This document shows positions 42,630 to 50,961 of a DNA stretch of 64,000 nt, piece after piece (within the stretch, counting starts at the first letter, position 1; each line of letters starts with the position of its first letter). The notes under the pieces were generated by a model that searched no databases, was not told where the DNA came from, and was given only the letters and a program-made list of their open reading frames with translations. The DNA lies in assembly GCF_050699935.1 (NCBI RefSeq), contig NZ_JBOHGB010000017.1, positions 1-64,000 on the forward strand. The letters are read 5' to 3'. The DNA comes from Actinophytocola sp050699935 (GTDB lineage Bacteria > Actinomycetota > Actinomycetes > Mycobacteriales > Pseudonocardiaceae). A program made the position numbers and the translations under genes.

Positions 42630-43582
42630 GATGTTCCTCCCGCCGCCCGGACGCGGGGGTCGAGCCAGCCGTACCACATGTCCACCGCCAGGTTGACCAG
42701 GACGACGACCAGCGTCGTGAACAGGACGGTGCCCTGCACGACCGGCATGTCGCGCTGGAACACGGAATGGATGAGCAGGGTCCCGACGCCCGGCATGTTG
42801 AACACCGTCTCGACGATCACCGCGGATCCGATGATGTGGCTCAGCTGCAACCCGAAGACGGTCACGACGGGCATCGAGGCGTTGCGTGCGATGTGTTTGA
42901 CCGCGACAGTGACCGGCCGCAGGCCCTTCGCCTCGGCACTGCGGACATACTCCCGGGCGGACACGTCGACGACACCCGACCGCATCTGGCGGGCGATCTC
43001 CGCCATCGGCGGCAGCGAGAGGGTGAACGCCGGGAGCACCAGGTGCATGAACCACTGCCACGGATCCTCCGTGAACGACGTGTATCCGCCGACCGGGAAG
43101 ATGCTGCCGTCGCCGGTGAGCAACGCGAGCAGCACCAGGCCGAGGAAGAAGCTCGGCACCGCCACGCCGCTGACCGCGAAGATGGTCAACGCCCTGTCGA
43201 GGGCACGGTCCTTGCGCATACCGGCCAGCAGGCCCAGCGGCACGCCGATGGCGACCGCGATGAGCATCGCCAGCACCACCAGGGACAACGTGACCGGCAG
43301 GCGTTGCACGATCAGCTCGCTCACCGGCAGCCGGTTGTAGAGCGACTGTCCAAGATGGCCACTGAAGGAGTCGGCGACCCACGTGGAGAACTGCTCGATC
43401 AGCGGCCGGTCCAGGCCGAGCCGTTCGCGAACACTCGCGAGCTGTTCCGCGCTCGCGCCCGGCCCGGCTATCACCCGGGCCGGGTCCCCGGGCGTCATGT
43501 GCAGCAACCCGAACGTCAACGCCGACACGATCACCAGCGTGGGCACGGCCAACAACAGCCGACGAAGGATCATCCGTGCCAT
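42626..43582 (-). CDS. ABC importer permease (DppB-like)
   Basis: A 318-residue protein with six helices: the N-terminal LLLAVPTLVIVSALTFGLLH, the family blocks TPGDPARVIAGPGAS and YVRSAEAKGL, and C-terminal LVVVLVNLAVDMWYGWLDPR. GGAAGAGGGACG precedes ATG 43582. It is separated from the upstream substrate-binding gene by a 105-bp gap with a stem-loop. Confidence 0.9.
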   Translation of the reverse strand: MARMILRRLLLAVPTLVIVSALTFGLLHMTPGDPARVIAGPGASAEQLASVRERLGLDRPLIEQFSTWVADSFSGHLGQSLYNRLPVSELIVQRLPVTLSLVVLAMLIAVAIGVPLGLLAGMRKDRALDRALTIFAVSGVAVPSFFLGLVLLALLTGDGSIFPVGGYTSFTEDPWQWFMHLVLPAFTLSLPPMAEIARQMRSGVVDVSAREYVRSAEAKGLRPVTVAVKHIARNASMPVVTVFGLQLSHIIGSAVIVETVFNMPGVGTLLIHSVFQRDMPVVQGTVLFTTLVVVLVNLAVDMWYGWLDPRVRAAGGTS

Positions 43583-43630
43583 TCGTCCCTCTTCCGCGTA
43601 GCCGGACGCTCGGGGAATCGTTGTATGGAA

Positions 43631-43674
43631 CGGGATTCCCCGCCCGACCGCTGCGCGTCGGACAGGGAATCCCG
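43631..43674 (-). terminator. Intra-operon stem-loop after the substrate-binding protein gene
   Basis: CGGGATTCCC (43631-43640) pairs with GGGAATCCCG (43665-43674), and CCGAC/GTCGG inside extend the structure. It lies between the substrate-binding protein and permease genes. Such hairpins commonly stop part of the transcription or protect the upstream mRNA, giving excess binding protein over membrane components. Confidence 0.65.
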
Positions 43675-43687
43675 GCCGTCTCCGGTA

Positions 43688-45289
43688 TCAGGCCCCCGTC
43701 GCGAGCCCGACGGAGCGCCAGTCCGGTTGCCCGTGCGGGAATACCTGGATGTTGCGGACCTCCTCCCGGACGCCCTGCAGGAAGTACCGCGTGCACAGCA
43801 CCAGCGGGGCAGCCGCGTCATCCGCGATCGCCTGCGTGATCTGTTCGAACATCGGCGCCCGCTCGGCCATCGAGCTCGGTTGCTGGCTCTGGCGCACCAA
43901 CTCGGTCAGACCGGAGGGCTCCTGCCCGCTCGGGTTCGAGGCACCCTTCGCGGTGAACCACGACGCGAACACGGTGCTCGGGTCGAAGTCCGCGAGGAAG
44001 CCGCCCAGGTAGGAGTCGGACTCGCCCCGGTCCCACCGCTCGACGAGCGCGGGAACCTCGACGATGTTGAGATCCAGGGTGATTCCCGCCGCCTTGAGGT
44101 CGGCCTGGACCGCCTCGGCGAGGATGGTCACCGAGGGGATGTTCGGCACGTCCATCTGGAACCGGAATCCCGTCTCGCCCGCATCCGCCAGGCTCTTCTT
44201 CGCCGCGTCCACGTCGTACTGGAGCGCCTCGTCGTCGAGGTTCTCGTTGTAGGCGGGGTGCCCTTCCTGGAAGAGCTGCGTGGAGGGGACGCACTGTCCC
44301 TGGAGGAGGCCGTTGGCGATGCCGTCCCGGTTGATCGCCTGGTTGATGGCGCGCCGGACCTCGACCTTGTCGAGTCCCGGGTGGCTGCGGTTGATGGCCA
44401 TGAAGTACGACCGCGGCGCCGACTCCTTGAGGACGGTCACCCCGGGGAATCCCTCGACCCGGTCGACCGCCTCCTCGCGCAGGTGCGCGATGTGCACGTC
44501 GCCGCTCTGCAGGGCGCGGTACCTGGCTTCGTCGTCGGCGATCATCCGCAGCTCGAGCCCGGCGGCGTGCTGGGTCTGCGGGTTCCAGTAGTCCTCGAAG
44601 CGCTCGTAGACGAGTCGGTCGCCGGGTCGGTTCTCCACGAGCACGTAGGGGCCGGCGCCGACGGACTTGCGTTCCAGCGCGCCCGAGTCGTCGCCGATCG
44701 CCTTCGGCGAGATGATGATGCCCGGTCGGTCGGACAGTGTCGTGAGCACGGAGCCGAGCCCGCCACTCACCTTGACGGTGACCTCCATGTCACCGGTGAC
44801 CTCCACCGACGTGATCGACGCGAGGGAGGACGCGAGGGTGCTCTTCGCGCTTCGCGTGTTGTCGAGGTTCGCCTTCACCGCGCCGGCGTTGAGCGCCGCG
44901 CCGTCGTGGAACGTGACACCGTCGCGGATGGTCATGACCAGCGTCTCGTCGTCCGGGGTCTCCCACGACTTCGCGAGCATCGGCTGGATCTCGCCCTTGG
45001 TGTCGGTGTAGGTGAGCCGGTCGTACGCCGCGAAGAGGAAGGGGATGTCGAGCGCGTCCGAGCTTCGGTACGGAACGAGAGTGCTCGGGAGCGTGCTGTA
45101 GGCCCATGACGCCACCGCGTTCGAGTCACACCCGCCTTCGCCGCACTCGTCCGTGATCTGTGCCGCGCCGCCTGTCTGCTCACCGGTGCCGGATCCGGAG
45201 CCGCCGCCACACCCAGCCAGCGCGATACTCGCCGCGGCCGCGAGGACGGTGATACGCAGCGGGGTTCTCGCGTGAAACCTTCTCATCAT
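43688..45289 (-). CDS. Extracytoplasmic substrate-binding lipoprotein (SBP family 5)
   Basis: A 533-residue protein with a lipoprotein signal (ITVLAAAASIALAGC, Cys near 27) and the family 5 body (WAYSTLPSTLVPYRSSD, KSWETPDDETLVMTIRDGV, NRSHPGLDKVEVRRAINQAI). It delivers dipeptide-sized or other small ligands to the DppBC-type permeases downstream. The operator at 45322-45339 lies about 33 bases before its ATG, so it leads the importer operon. The ligand is not deducible. Family 5 also includes nickel, glutathione and sugar-acid binders. Confidence 0.9.
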   Translation of the reverse strand: MMRRFHARTPLRITVLAAAASIALAGCGGGSGSGTGEQTGGAAQITDECGEGGCDSNAVASWAYSTLPSTLVPYRSSDALDIPFLFAAYDRLTYTDTKGEIQPMLAKSWETPDDETLVMTIRDGVTFHDGAALNAGAVKANLDNTRSAKSTLASSLASITSVEVTGDMEVTVKVSGGLGSVLTTLSDRPGIIISPKAIGDDSGALERKSVGAGPYVLVENRPGDRLVYERFEDYWNPQTQHAAGLELRMIADDEARYRALQSGDVHIAHLREEAVDRVEGFPGVTVLKESAPRSYFMAINRSHPGLDKVEVRRAINQAINRDGIANGLLQGQCVPSTQLFQEGHPAYNENLDDEALQYDVDAAKKSLADAGETGFRFQMDVPNIPSVTILAEAVQADLKAAGITLDLNIVEVPALVERWDRGESDSYLGGFLADFDPSTVFASWFTAKGASNPSGQEPSGLTELVRQSQQPSSMAERAPMFEQITQAIADDAAAPLVLCTRYFLQGVREEVRNIQVFPHGQPDWRSVGLATGA

Positions 45290-45321
45290 TTGGGCCTTTC
45301 ACCATCCCCAGTGGACGGGAC

Positions 45322-45339
45322 GTTGACATCAACGTCAAC
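45322..45339. promoter_or_regulatory. Island operator 2 (GTTGACATCAACGTCAAC)
   Basis: An 18-bp dyad in the 139-bp gap upstream of the importer operon. Its core TGACATCAACGTCA fits the island consensus and the flanking GT/AC extend the symmetry. No other feature is seen in this gap. Confidence 0.75.
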
Positions 45340-45428
45340 AGTGGGGGAGCCCCTGGTGGATGTCAAGGCTCGATTCGACATCCGCCTGTTTCCGGTCGTT
45401 TACATGTCCTTGCGTGACGCGAGCGGCA

Positions 45429-47036
45429 CTACACGTGTCGCCCGTTCACGAGCGGGTCGATCACGGCGCGGGCGATGAACAGGCCTGACGTCGGCGGCGA
45501 GAAGGCCTCGAGGTCGCCCTCGTCGCGGAGTTCGCAGCCGTCGCCTCCGTAGGCGCGCGCCAGGGCGACGAGATCGGGGGTGTCCTGGCGAGCGATGTCA
45601 TGCGGCAGGCCGTACGCGTCCAGGAATGCGAGCTCGGACCCGTGTTGGCCGTCATCGAGCACGACGATCAGGAGGTACGCGCGGTTCAGCCGCACGGCAT
45701 CCAGTTCCTGCGCCGTCATCAGGAAACCGGCGTCGCCGCAGAAGAGCGTCACCAACCGGTCGGGGTGCGCCGCGGCCGCGCCCAGTGCCGCGCCGAGGCC
45801 GAGCCCGATCGAACCGTGCCCCCGACTGGAGATCCAACTCCGGCCGTCGCGCGCGTCCACGATGGCGGAGAGCAGGGCTCCCGAACGGCCCCCGTCGGCC
45901 ACGACGATCCGGTCTTCGGGAAGGACGTCGTCCATCGTGGCGAGAACGGCGCGCGGGTCGAGACCGCGTGCCGGATCATGTCCAAGGTCGACAGTCAGGA
46001 GCCGGCGGCGGATGTCGACTCGCCTCGGAAGACCGGTCACCGGCGGGGGCGGTCCGAGTCCTCGACCTCGCCACTCGGCGATGAGCCGGCGGAGTGTCAC
46101 CGCGGCGTCACCCAGCAGGCCCAACTCCGGTGCGGAGGCGACGAAGCGCTGGTCCTCGTCGATCTCGCATTGCACGATCGTGGCCTTGGGGAAGATCGAT
46201 CCGTTGCCCGTGGTGAACTCGTTCATCGACGCGCCGACGGACAGGACCGCGTCGGTGTGGTGAAGCTGCTCGAGCACCTCGGCCGGTGACGAGTGGCCGC
46301 AGGCTCCGAGATCGTTCGGCTCGCCCGCGAAGAAGCGATGAACGTTCAGGGTCGTGGCCAGCCGGGCGCCGCAGAGCCGGCTCAGCTCGACCAGCTCGTT
46401 CCGGCATCCGGCCAGGGACGCACCCTGGCCGGCCAGCACGAGCGGGCGCCGGGCGGCCGCGAGCACGTCGACCGCGGCCGCGACCGCGGCGGGTTCTGGA
46501 GCCGGGAGGTCGGGAAGTGGTGTGCGGCGCCCGTCGGGCAATGGTGTCTCCGAGCCCAGGATGTCGTCGGGGATGCTCAGTACCTGTGGCGTTCCGTCGC
46601 GGCTGACCGCGTCCAGCGCCCGCTCGAATTCGGGTGCCAGCTCGGCCGCCGAGCCGACCAGGTGGTACCCGGCGCCCAGCGCCTCGGCGATCCGGCGTTG
46701 CTCGACGTTCTGCAGCCCGAAGTGCTGTTGGCTCGGCGACTCGCCGACCATGAGGAGGACGGCGGCGTGCTGGTGTACGGCGGCGGCCAGGGCATTGACG
46801 GCGTTGGCGAAGCCCGGTCCGAGGGTCACGGAGGCGACGCCCACGCGTCCCGAGGCTCGCGCGTAGCCCGCCGCGGCCGCCACCGCGGTCCCCTCGTGCC
46901 GGGTACGACGGAACTCGATTAGTCCTTTTTGGACACCGTAGCCCAGCCACGCGACGTTCGAACTGCCGGTCAGTCCGAAGACGACCGGCAGGCCGGCACG
47001 GTGGAGCAGTTCGGGCAGTGCCCGGTAGACGATCAT
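45429..47036 (-). CDS. ThDP-dependent enzyme (acetolactate synthase/benzoylformate decarboxylase-like)
   Basis: A 535-residue protein with the three-domain ThDP fold: the catalytic Glu in RTRHEGTAVAAAAGYAR near residue 40, a central nucleotide-like domain (RPLVLAGQGAS), and the C-terminal ThDP/Mg site CGDAGFLMTAQELDAVRLNR. It would cleave or ligate a 2-oxo- or 2-hydroxyacyl substrate; oxalyl-CoA or 2-hydroxyacyl-CoA lyases share the fold. ATG 47036 has GGAGGG eight bases upstream; ATG 47069 would start only 9 bases from the operator. It is divergent from CoA-transferase 2 with a shared operator. The exact reaction is unresolved. Confidence 0.8.
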   Translation of the reverse strand: MIVYRALPELLHRAGLPVVFGLTGSSNVAWLGYGVQKGLIEFRRTRHEGTAVAAAAGYARASGRVGVASVTLGPGFANAVNALAAAVHQHAAVLLMVGESPSQQHFGLQNVEQRRIAEALGAGYHLVGSAAELAPEFERALDAVSRDGTPQVLSIPDDILGSETPLPDGRRTPLPDLPAPEPAAVAAAVDVLAAARRPLVLAGQGASLAGCRNELVELSRLCGARLATTLNVHRFFAGEPNDLGACGHSSPAEVLEQLHHTDAVLSVGASMNEFTTGNGSIFPKATIVQCEIDEDQRFVASAPELGLLGDAAVTLRRLIAEWRGRGLGPPPPVTGLPRRVDIRRRLLTVDLGHDPARGLDPRAVLATMDDVLPEDRIVVADGGRSGALLSAIVDARDGRSWISSRGHGSIGLGLGAALGAAAAHPDRLVTLFCGDAGFLMTAQELDAVRLNRAYLLIVVLDDGQHGSELAFLDAYGLPHDIARQDTPDLVALARAYGGDGCELRDEGDLEAFSPPTSGLFIARAVIDPLVNGRHV

Positions 47037-47078
47037 CGGCCGGCCCTCCGGAACGAACCAGGACGACATGATCGCAGA

Positions 47079-47106
47079 TATATGAGATCGACGTCTATGT
47101 CATATA
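47079..47106. promoter_or_regulatory. Island operator 3, divergent promoter
   Basis: A 28-bp imperfect palindrome with outer arms TATATGA and TCATATA around GATCGACGTC. Inside it CGACGTCTATGTCA (47089-47102) matches the island consensus at all but about two positions. It lies between the divergent ThDP-enzyme and CoA-transferase genes and could govern both. Confidence 0.6.
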
Positions 47107-47151
47107 CGCTCGTGGCCACAGTTTGGGAAGCGGAGGCTGGGGAGGCACCGC

Positions 47152-48357
47152 GTGACCGCTCGCGCGCTCGACGGCATCAGGGTGCTCGACTTCTCTCGGC
47201 ACCTCGCCGGCCCGTACATGACGATGATGCTCGCCGACCACGGTGCGGACGTCATCAAGATCGAGGCCGTGGAAGGGGACCCGGTCCGTGCCGCCGGCAC
47301 GGGCGATGCCGCTGACGGGGACGGCCCGCTCTTCCTCGGCTGGAACCGGGGCAAGCGCAGCGTCGCGGTCGACCTTCGCGACGCCACCGTGCTCGAGGCG
47401 GTGCGTGCGCTCGTGGCGACCTCGGACGTCGTCGTCGAGAACTTCCGGCCCGGTGTCGCCGAGCGCATCGGCATCGGCTACGACGCGCTGTCCGCGATCA
47501 ACCCACGGCTGGTGTACTGCTCGATCACCGGGTTCGGGCGCTCGGGTCCGTTCGCCGACCTCCCGGCCACCGACCCCATCGGGCAGGCCATGTCGGGTGT
47601 GCTGGCCCTGACCGGGCCACCCGACGCTGACCCGGTCCTGATCGGGGTTCCGATCGCCGACGTCATGGCCGCGATGCTCGGCGTGCAGGCGGCGACGCTC
47701 GCGCTCCTGCACCGCGAGCGCACCGGGCGGGGACAGCACGTCGACGTGTCGCTCATGTTCGGTCTGATGTCGACGTTGACCACGAGGCTCGCCACCTTCT
47801 GGGGGACGGGGGAGGAGCCGCGGCGGTTGGGGGGCGCGCACAGCGTCGTCCTTCCGTACCAGGTGTTCCGCACGGCGGACGGCTACGCCTGCGCGGGGAT
47901 CTGGGACGACTCCGGCTGGCCGCGCTTCTGCGAGGCCATCGGGCGTCCCGATCTCGGCTCGGATCCGCGCTACCGCACCAATGCCGGAAGGGTCGAACAC
48001 CGGGACGTCGTGACCCGGGAGCTGTCCGACACGTTCCGCACCCGGACCAACGGGTACTGGGCCCCGCGGCTGCGGGCGGCCAACGCGATGTTCGGTCCCG
48101 CGTACGGCCTGAACGAACTGTTCGAGCTCGACCATGTCGTCGAGTCGGGGATCGTCCAGGTCGTCGACCATCCCCGGAAGGGGGCGATCAAGCAGTTGGC
48201 GTCCCCCATCGCGATGTCGGACAGCCCGCCCCGCATCACCACTCCGCCGCCGCTGCTGGGCGAGCACACGGTGCGGGTGCTCACCGAGGCGGGACTGTCG
48301 GCGGAGCAGATCGACGCGCTCGTGGTCGACGGCGCCGCGCGGGTCGCACCCGACTGA
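47152..48357 (+). CDS. Family III (CaiB/BaiF) CoA-transferase, copy 2
   Basis: A 401-residue protein: RVLDFSRHLAGPYMTMMLA, DHGADVIKIE, NFRPGVAERIGIG, catalytic Asp in LPATDPIGQAMSG near 143, and C-terminal PPLLGEHTVRVL. GTG 47152 is preceded by GGGGAGGCACC. It is single on the plus strand, divergent from the ThDP enzyme, and converges on copy 3. Sequence divergence from copies 1 and 3 suggests distinct CoA donors or acceptors rather than recent duplication. Confidence 0.9.
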   Translation: MTARALDGIRVLDFSRHLAGPYMTMMLADHGADVIKIEAVEGDPVRAAGTGDAADGDGPLFLGWNRGKRSVAVDLRDATVLEAVRALVATSDVVVENFRPGVAERIGIGYDALSAINPRLVYCSITGFGRSGPFADLPATDPIGQAMSGVLALTGPPDADPVLIGVPIADVMAAMLGVQAATLALLHRERTGRGQHVDVSLMFGLMSTLTTRLATFWGTGEEPRRLGGAHSVVLPYQVFRTADGYACAGIWDDSGWPRFCEAIGRPDLGSDPRYRTNAGRVEHRDVVTRELSDTFRTRTNGYWAPRLRAANAMFGPAYGLNELFELDHVVESGIVQVVDHPRKGAIKQLASPIAMSDSPPRITTPPPLLGEHTVRVLTEAGLSAEQIDALVVDGAARVAPD

Positions 48358-48390
48358 TGTCGGTCTCTCGGGACGCCGAGCACGCCCGCC

Positions 48391-49596
48391 TCAGTTGAGC
48401 ACGCCCGCCTCGACGAGGCGCTCGTACTCCGCACGGCTCATGCCCAACATGTCGTGCAGTACCGGGAAGTTGTGCTCGCCGAGTCGCGGAGCGGGGACGA
48501 AGTCGGTCGCGGGCTCGTGCACGAAGTGCAACGGGCTCCTCAGCATCGGCACGGGTCCCCGCTGGGGCAACTCGACGTCGAGCACGAAGCGGCGCTCGCG
48601 CAGGTACTCGTCGGAGAGGACCTCGGGCAGGGTCCGCACCGGAGCGCAGGGGATGCCGCGTCCGCGCAACTGGGCATGGGCCTGGGCCGTCGTCACCGTC
48701 GACGTCCACGATGAGATGATCTTGTCGACCTCGTCGATCCGCGCGACGCGCTGGCTGAGCGTGACGAAGTTCGCCGCCTCCACGTCCCGATGCGGGTCGG
48801 CGAGCCGCAGGATCGCACTCCAGTGGGCATCGGTCACGCTGATGACGGCCAGGTATCCGTCGGCGGTCGGGTAGACGTTGTACGGTGCGCTCGCCATGCC
48901 TCCGTGGCGGTTCCCGGTGCGTGGTGGCGCGTCGGGACGCGAGATGGCCAGCCCGATGTTCGACATCAGCGAGGGCAGGACCGCCTCGAGCATGGACACG
49001 TCGATCGTCGCTCCCTCGCCCGCGACGGCTTGCCGGTAGAGCGCCGTGACGACCGCCGAGTGCAGATGGATGCCGCCGAAGAAGTCGGCGAGCGCGGGGC
49101 CGCTCTTGACCGGCGGATGCTCGGGGAAGCCCGTGCTGCTCATGACGCCGGACATCGCCTGGATCGTGAGGTCCATCGCGGCCAGGTCGGCGTAGGCGCC
49201 CGCCTTGCCGTAGCCGGAGCTCGACGCCACCACCAGCTCGGGTTTGTCGGCACGCAGAGTCTCCGTGCCCAGCCCGAGACCCTCCAGCACGCCGGGCCGG
49301 AAGTTCTCGACGACGACGTTCGCCGACCGGATCAACGTGCGGATCAGGTCGCGCCCCTCGGCGGACTTGAGGTTCACCGACAGGCCGAGCTTGTTGGCGT
49401 TGAGCATCTGGAACGGAAGGTCGGCGCCCGAGGTGGCGAGCTCGTCGCGGTTGCGCAGCGGCTCACCGCCGAGGGGCTCGACCTTCACCACGGTCGCCCC
49501 CGACATCGCCAGGAGGAACGAGGCGTAGGCACCCGCATAGATCTGGCCGAAGTCCACGACCAGGACGCCCTCCAACGGTTGGCGGGGCATGGTCAC
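48391..49596 (-). CDS. Family III (CaiB/BaiF) CoA-transferase, copy 3
   Basis: A 401-residue protein with VLVVDFGQIYAGAYASFLLA, SGATVVKVEP, NFRPGVLEGLGLG, the catalytic Asp in DLAAMDLTIQAMSG near 160 and C-terminal PRLGEHNFPVLHDMLG. The ATG overlaps the stop of enoyl-CoA hydratase 2 (ATGA). It is third in the minus-strand operon that starts with the AtuA-like small protein. Confidence 0.9.
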   Translation of the reverse strand: MTMPRQPLEGVLVVDFGQIYAGAYASFLLAMSGATVVKVEPLGGEPLRNRDELATSGADLPFQMLNANKLGLSVNLKSAEGRDLIRTLIRSANVVVENFRPGVLEGLGLGTETLRADKPELVVASSSGYGKAGAYADLAAMDLTIQAMSGVMSSTGFPEHPPVKSGPALADFFGGIHLHSAVVTALYRQAVAGEGATIDVSMLEAVLPSLMSNIGLAISRPDAPPRTGNRHGGMASAPYNVYPTADGYLAVISVTDAHWSAILRLADPHRDVEAANFVTLSQRVARIDEVDKIISSWTSTVTTAQAHAQLRGRGIPCAPVRTLPEVLSDEYLRERRFVLDVELPQRGPVPMLRSPLHFVHEPATDFVPAPRLGEHNFPVLHDMLGMSRAEYERLVEAGVLN

Positions 49597-50366
49597 CTTC
49601 CCTCGAACTCGGGCTCGCGCTTCTCGGCGAAGGCGCGGAGTCCCTCCTTGACGTCCGCGCTGTACTGCAGCACGTGCAGCAGGCCCTGCTCCATGCGAAG
49701 GCCGTCCTGGATCGCCAGTGACCTGCTGCGGATCACCAGCTCCTTCACCGCCTGCATGGACAGTGGCGCGTGGGCCGCGATCCTCCTGGCGTAACCCATC
49801 GCCGTGTCGAGCAGCTCCGCGGCCGGAACGATCTCGGTGATGAGTCCCCAGTCGAGCGCGGTCCGGGCGTCGATCGCGTCGCCCAGCAGGAGCAGCCTCA
49901 TCGCACGCGCGTGGGGTAGCTGGGCGGCGAGTCGCTGCGTGCCGCCGTTGCCCGGCAGCAGCCCGCGCTTGACCTCCGGCAGGCCGAAGGTGGCGTGCGG
50001 CGCCGCCAGTCGCAGGTCCGTGGCCAGCAGCAGGGTCATCCCTCCGCCCAGGCAGTACCCGTTGACGGCGGCGATGACCGGCTTCCAGATCTCGAGCCCG
50101 CGGTTGAGCAGCATCCGCTCCTGCGTACGCCAGAACTCCGCCGCGCCGTCGCCGAGCATCTGCGGGCTCTTGAGGTCGGCGCCGACCGAGAACGCCCGGT
50201 CGCCCGCGCCCGTGACCACCGCGACGCGGATGGCGGGATCGTCCCGCACCGCCGTCCAGGCCGACGAGAGCTGGTCGTAGGTCTCCGGGTCCATCGCGTT
50301 GTGCCGGTCCGGCCGGTTGATGACCAGGGTCGCGACGCCGTCCTCGACGTGGAAGTCCACGGGCAT
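49593..50366 (-). CDS. Enoyl-CoA hydratase, copy 2
   Basis: A 257-residue crotonase: VINRPDRHNAMD, FSVGADLKSPQ (first oxyanion strand), NGYCLGGGMTLLLATDLRL (second oxyanion strand), FGLPEVKRGLLPGNGGTQRL with a Glu and Gly region typical of hydratases, and C-terminal EGLRAFAEKREPEFEGR. ATG 50366 lies 5 bases after the AtuA-like gene. It likely hydrates the enoyl-CoA made by the divergently encoded acyl-CoA dehydrogenase at 50962. Confidence 0.9.
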   Translation of the reverse strand: MPVDFHVEDGVATLVINRPDRHNAMDPETYDQLSSAWTAVRDDPAIRVAVVTGAGDRAFSVGADLKSPQMLGDGAAEFWRTQERMLLNRGLEIWKPVIAAVNGYCLGGGMTLLLATDLRLAAPHATFGLPEVKRGLLPGNGGTQRLAAQLPHARAMRLLLLGDAIDARTALDWGLITEIVPAAELLDTAMGYARRIAAHAPLSMQAVKELVIRSRSLAIQDGLRMEQGLLHVLQYSADVKEGLRAFAEKREPEFEGR

Positions 50367-50371
50367 GGTGG

Positions 50372-50800
50372 CTACGTCCCTAGGTGGGGGGTCGGTGTGC
50401 CGATGGGCCAGCCTTGCGCAAGGGGCGCCCGACGCCCGAAGCGTGGCGAGGAGCTCGCCAGCGCGAGCGGCACGTCGACCCGGTACCGAAGCAGCGCGGC
50501 GCCCAGGGTCTTGCCGAGGTTGTCGCTGCGCAGGGACAGCGGCCCACCGCCCCCGAGGGCACCGTGCAGCACGAACTTCACCGCCAGCACGTTCGGCGCG
50601 AGGTACCGCTCGACCGGCCCGGTCACCAGGCGTCTGTAGTGTGCCTCGACCCGCCGCGCGCTGACCTCGTCGACCAGGAAGTCGAACACCTGCCTGGAGT
50701 CGGCGAAGAGCGTGACGTCGGCCGTGTCGCCCTTGTCGCCGGCACGGACGCCGCACAGCTCCCGGAGCTGGACATTGATCAACTCGGGTATTCCGTCCAC
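50372..50800 (-). CDS. AtuA-related small (C-terminal-type) domain protein
   Basis: A 142-residue protein with the motif block VRAGDKGDTADVTLFAD, LAPNVLAVKFVLHGALGGGGP and SLRSDNLGKTLG. In many organisms this domain is fused to the C-terminus of AtuA-type (DUF1446) proteins (acyclic terpene utilisation). Here it is separate, and the matching large domain is encoded at 52220-53545. Start GTG 50800. First gene of an operon with enoyl-CoA hydratase 2 and CoA-transferase 3. Confidence 0.8.
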   Translation of the reverse strand: MDGIPELINVQLRELCGVRAGDKGDTADVTLFADSRQVFDFLVDEVSARRVEAHYRRLVTGPVERYLAPNVLAVKFVLHGALGGGGPLSLRSDNLGKTLGAALLRYRVDVPLALASSSPRFGRRAPLAQGWPIGTPTPHLGT

Positions 50801-50848
50801 GTCAACTCGCCCGTCCTCTGCCCGCGTCGTCGAAAGGTCGTGGGGCCA

Positions 50849-50865
50849 GGTGTCACCTTGACACC
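50849..50865. promoter_or_regulatory. Perfect palindrome GGTGTCACCTTGACACC
   Basis: Seven-base arms GGTGTCA and TGACACC flank a 3-base centre, four bases from island operator 4. It lies in the divergent promoter between the AtuA-like operon and the acyl-CoA dehydrogenase. It does not fit the island consensus, so it may be a site for a second regulator. Confidence 0.55.
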
Positions 50866-50868
50866 GTA

Positions 50869-50882
50869 TGACATTGACGTCA
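50869..50882. promoter_or_regulatory. Island operator 4 (TGACATTGACGTCA)
   Basis: A 14-bp dyad matching TGACRTCRAYGTCA at most positions. It is located 69 bases upstream of the AtuA-like start and 80 bases upstream of the acyl-CoA dehydrogenase start on the opposite strand, so it could govern both. Confidence 0.75.
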
Positions 50883-50961
50883 ATACTGAAAATCGTGGTC
50901 GCCGCGGGTGCTCGCCTTCTCCAGATCGCAAAGTCCTGACAGTTCGGAGCCGGAGGTCGTC

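Noticed and set aside
48454..49794. Plus-strand frames opposite CoA-transferase 3
   Set aside because: Antisense shadows; the minus-strand gene has all family III motifs and overlaps its operon partner.
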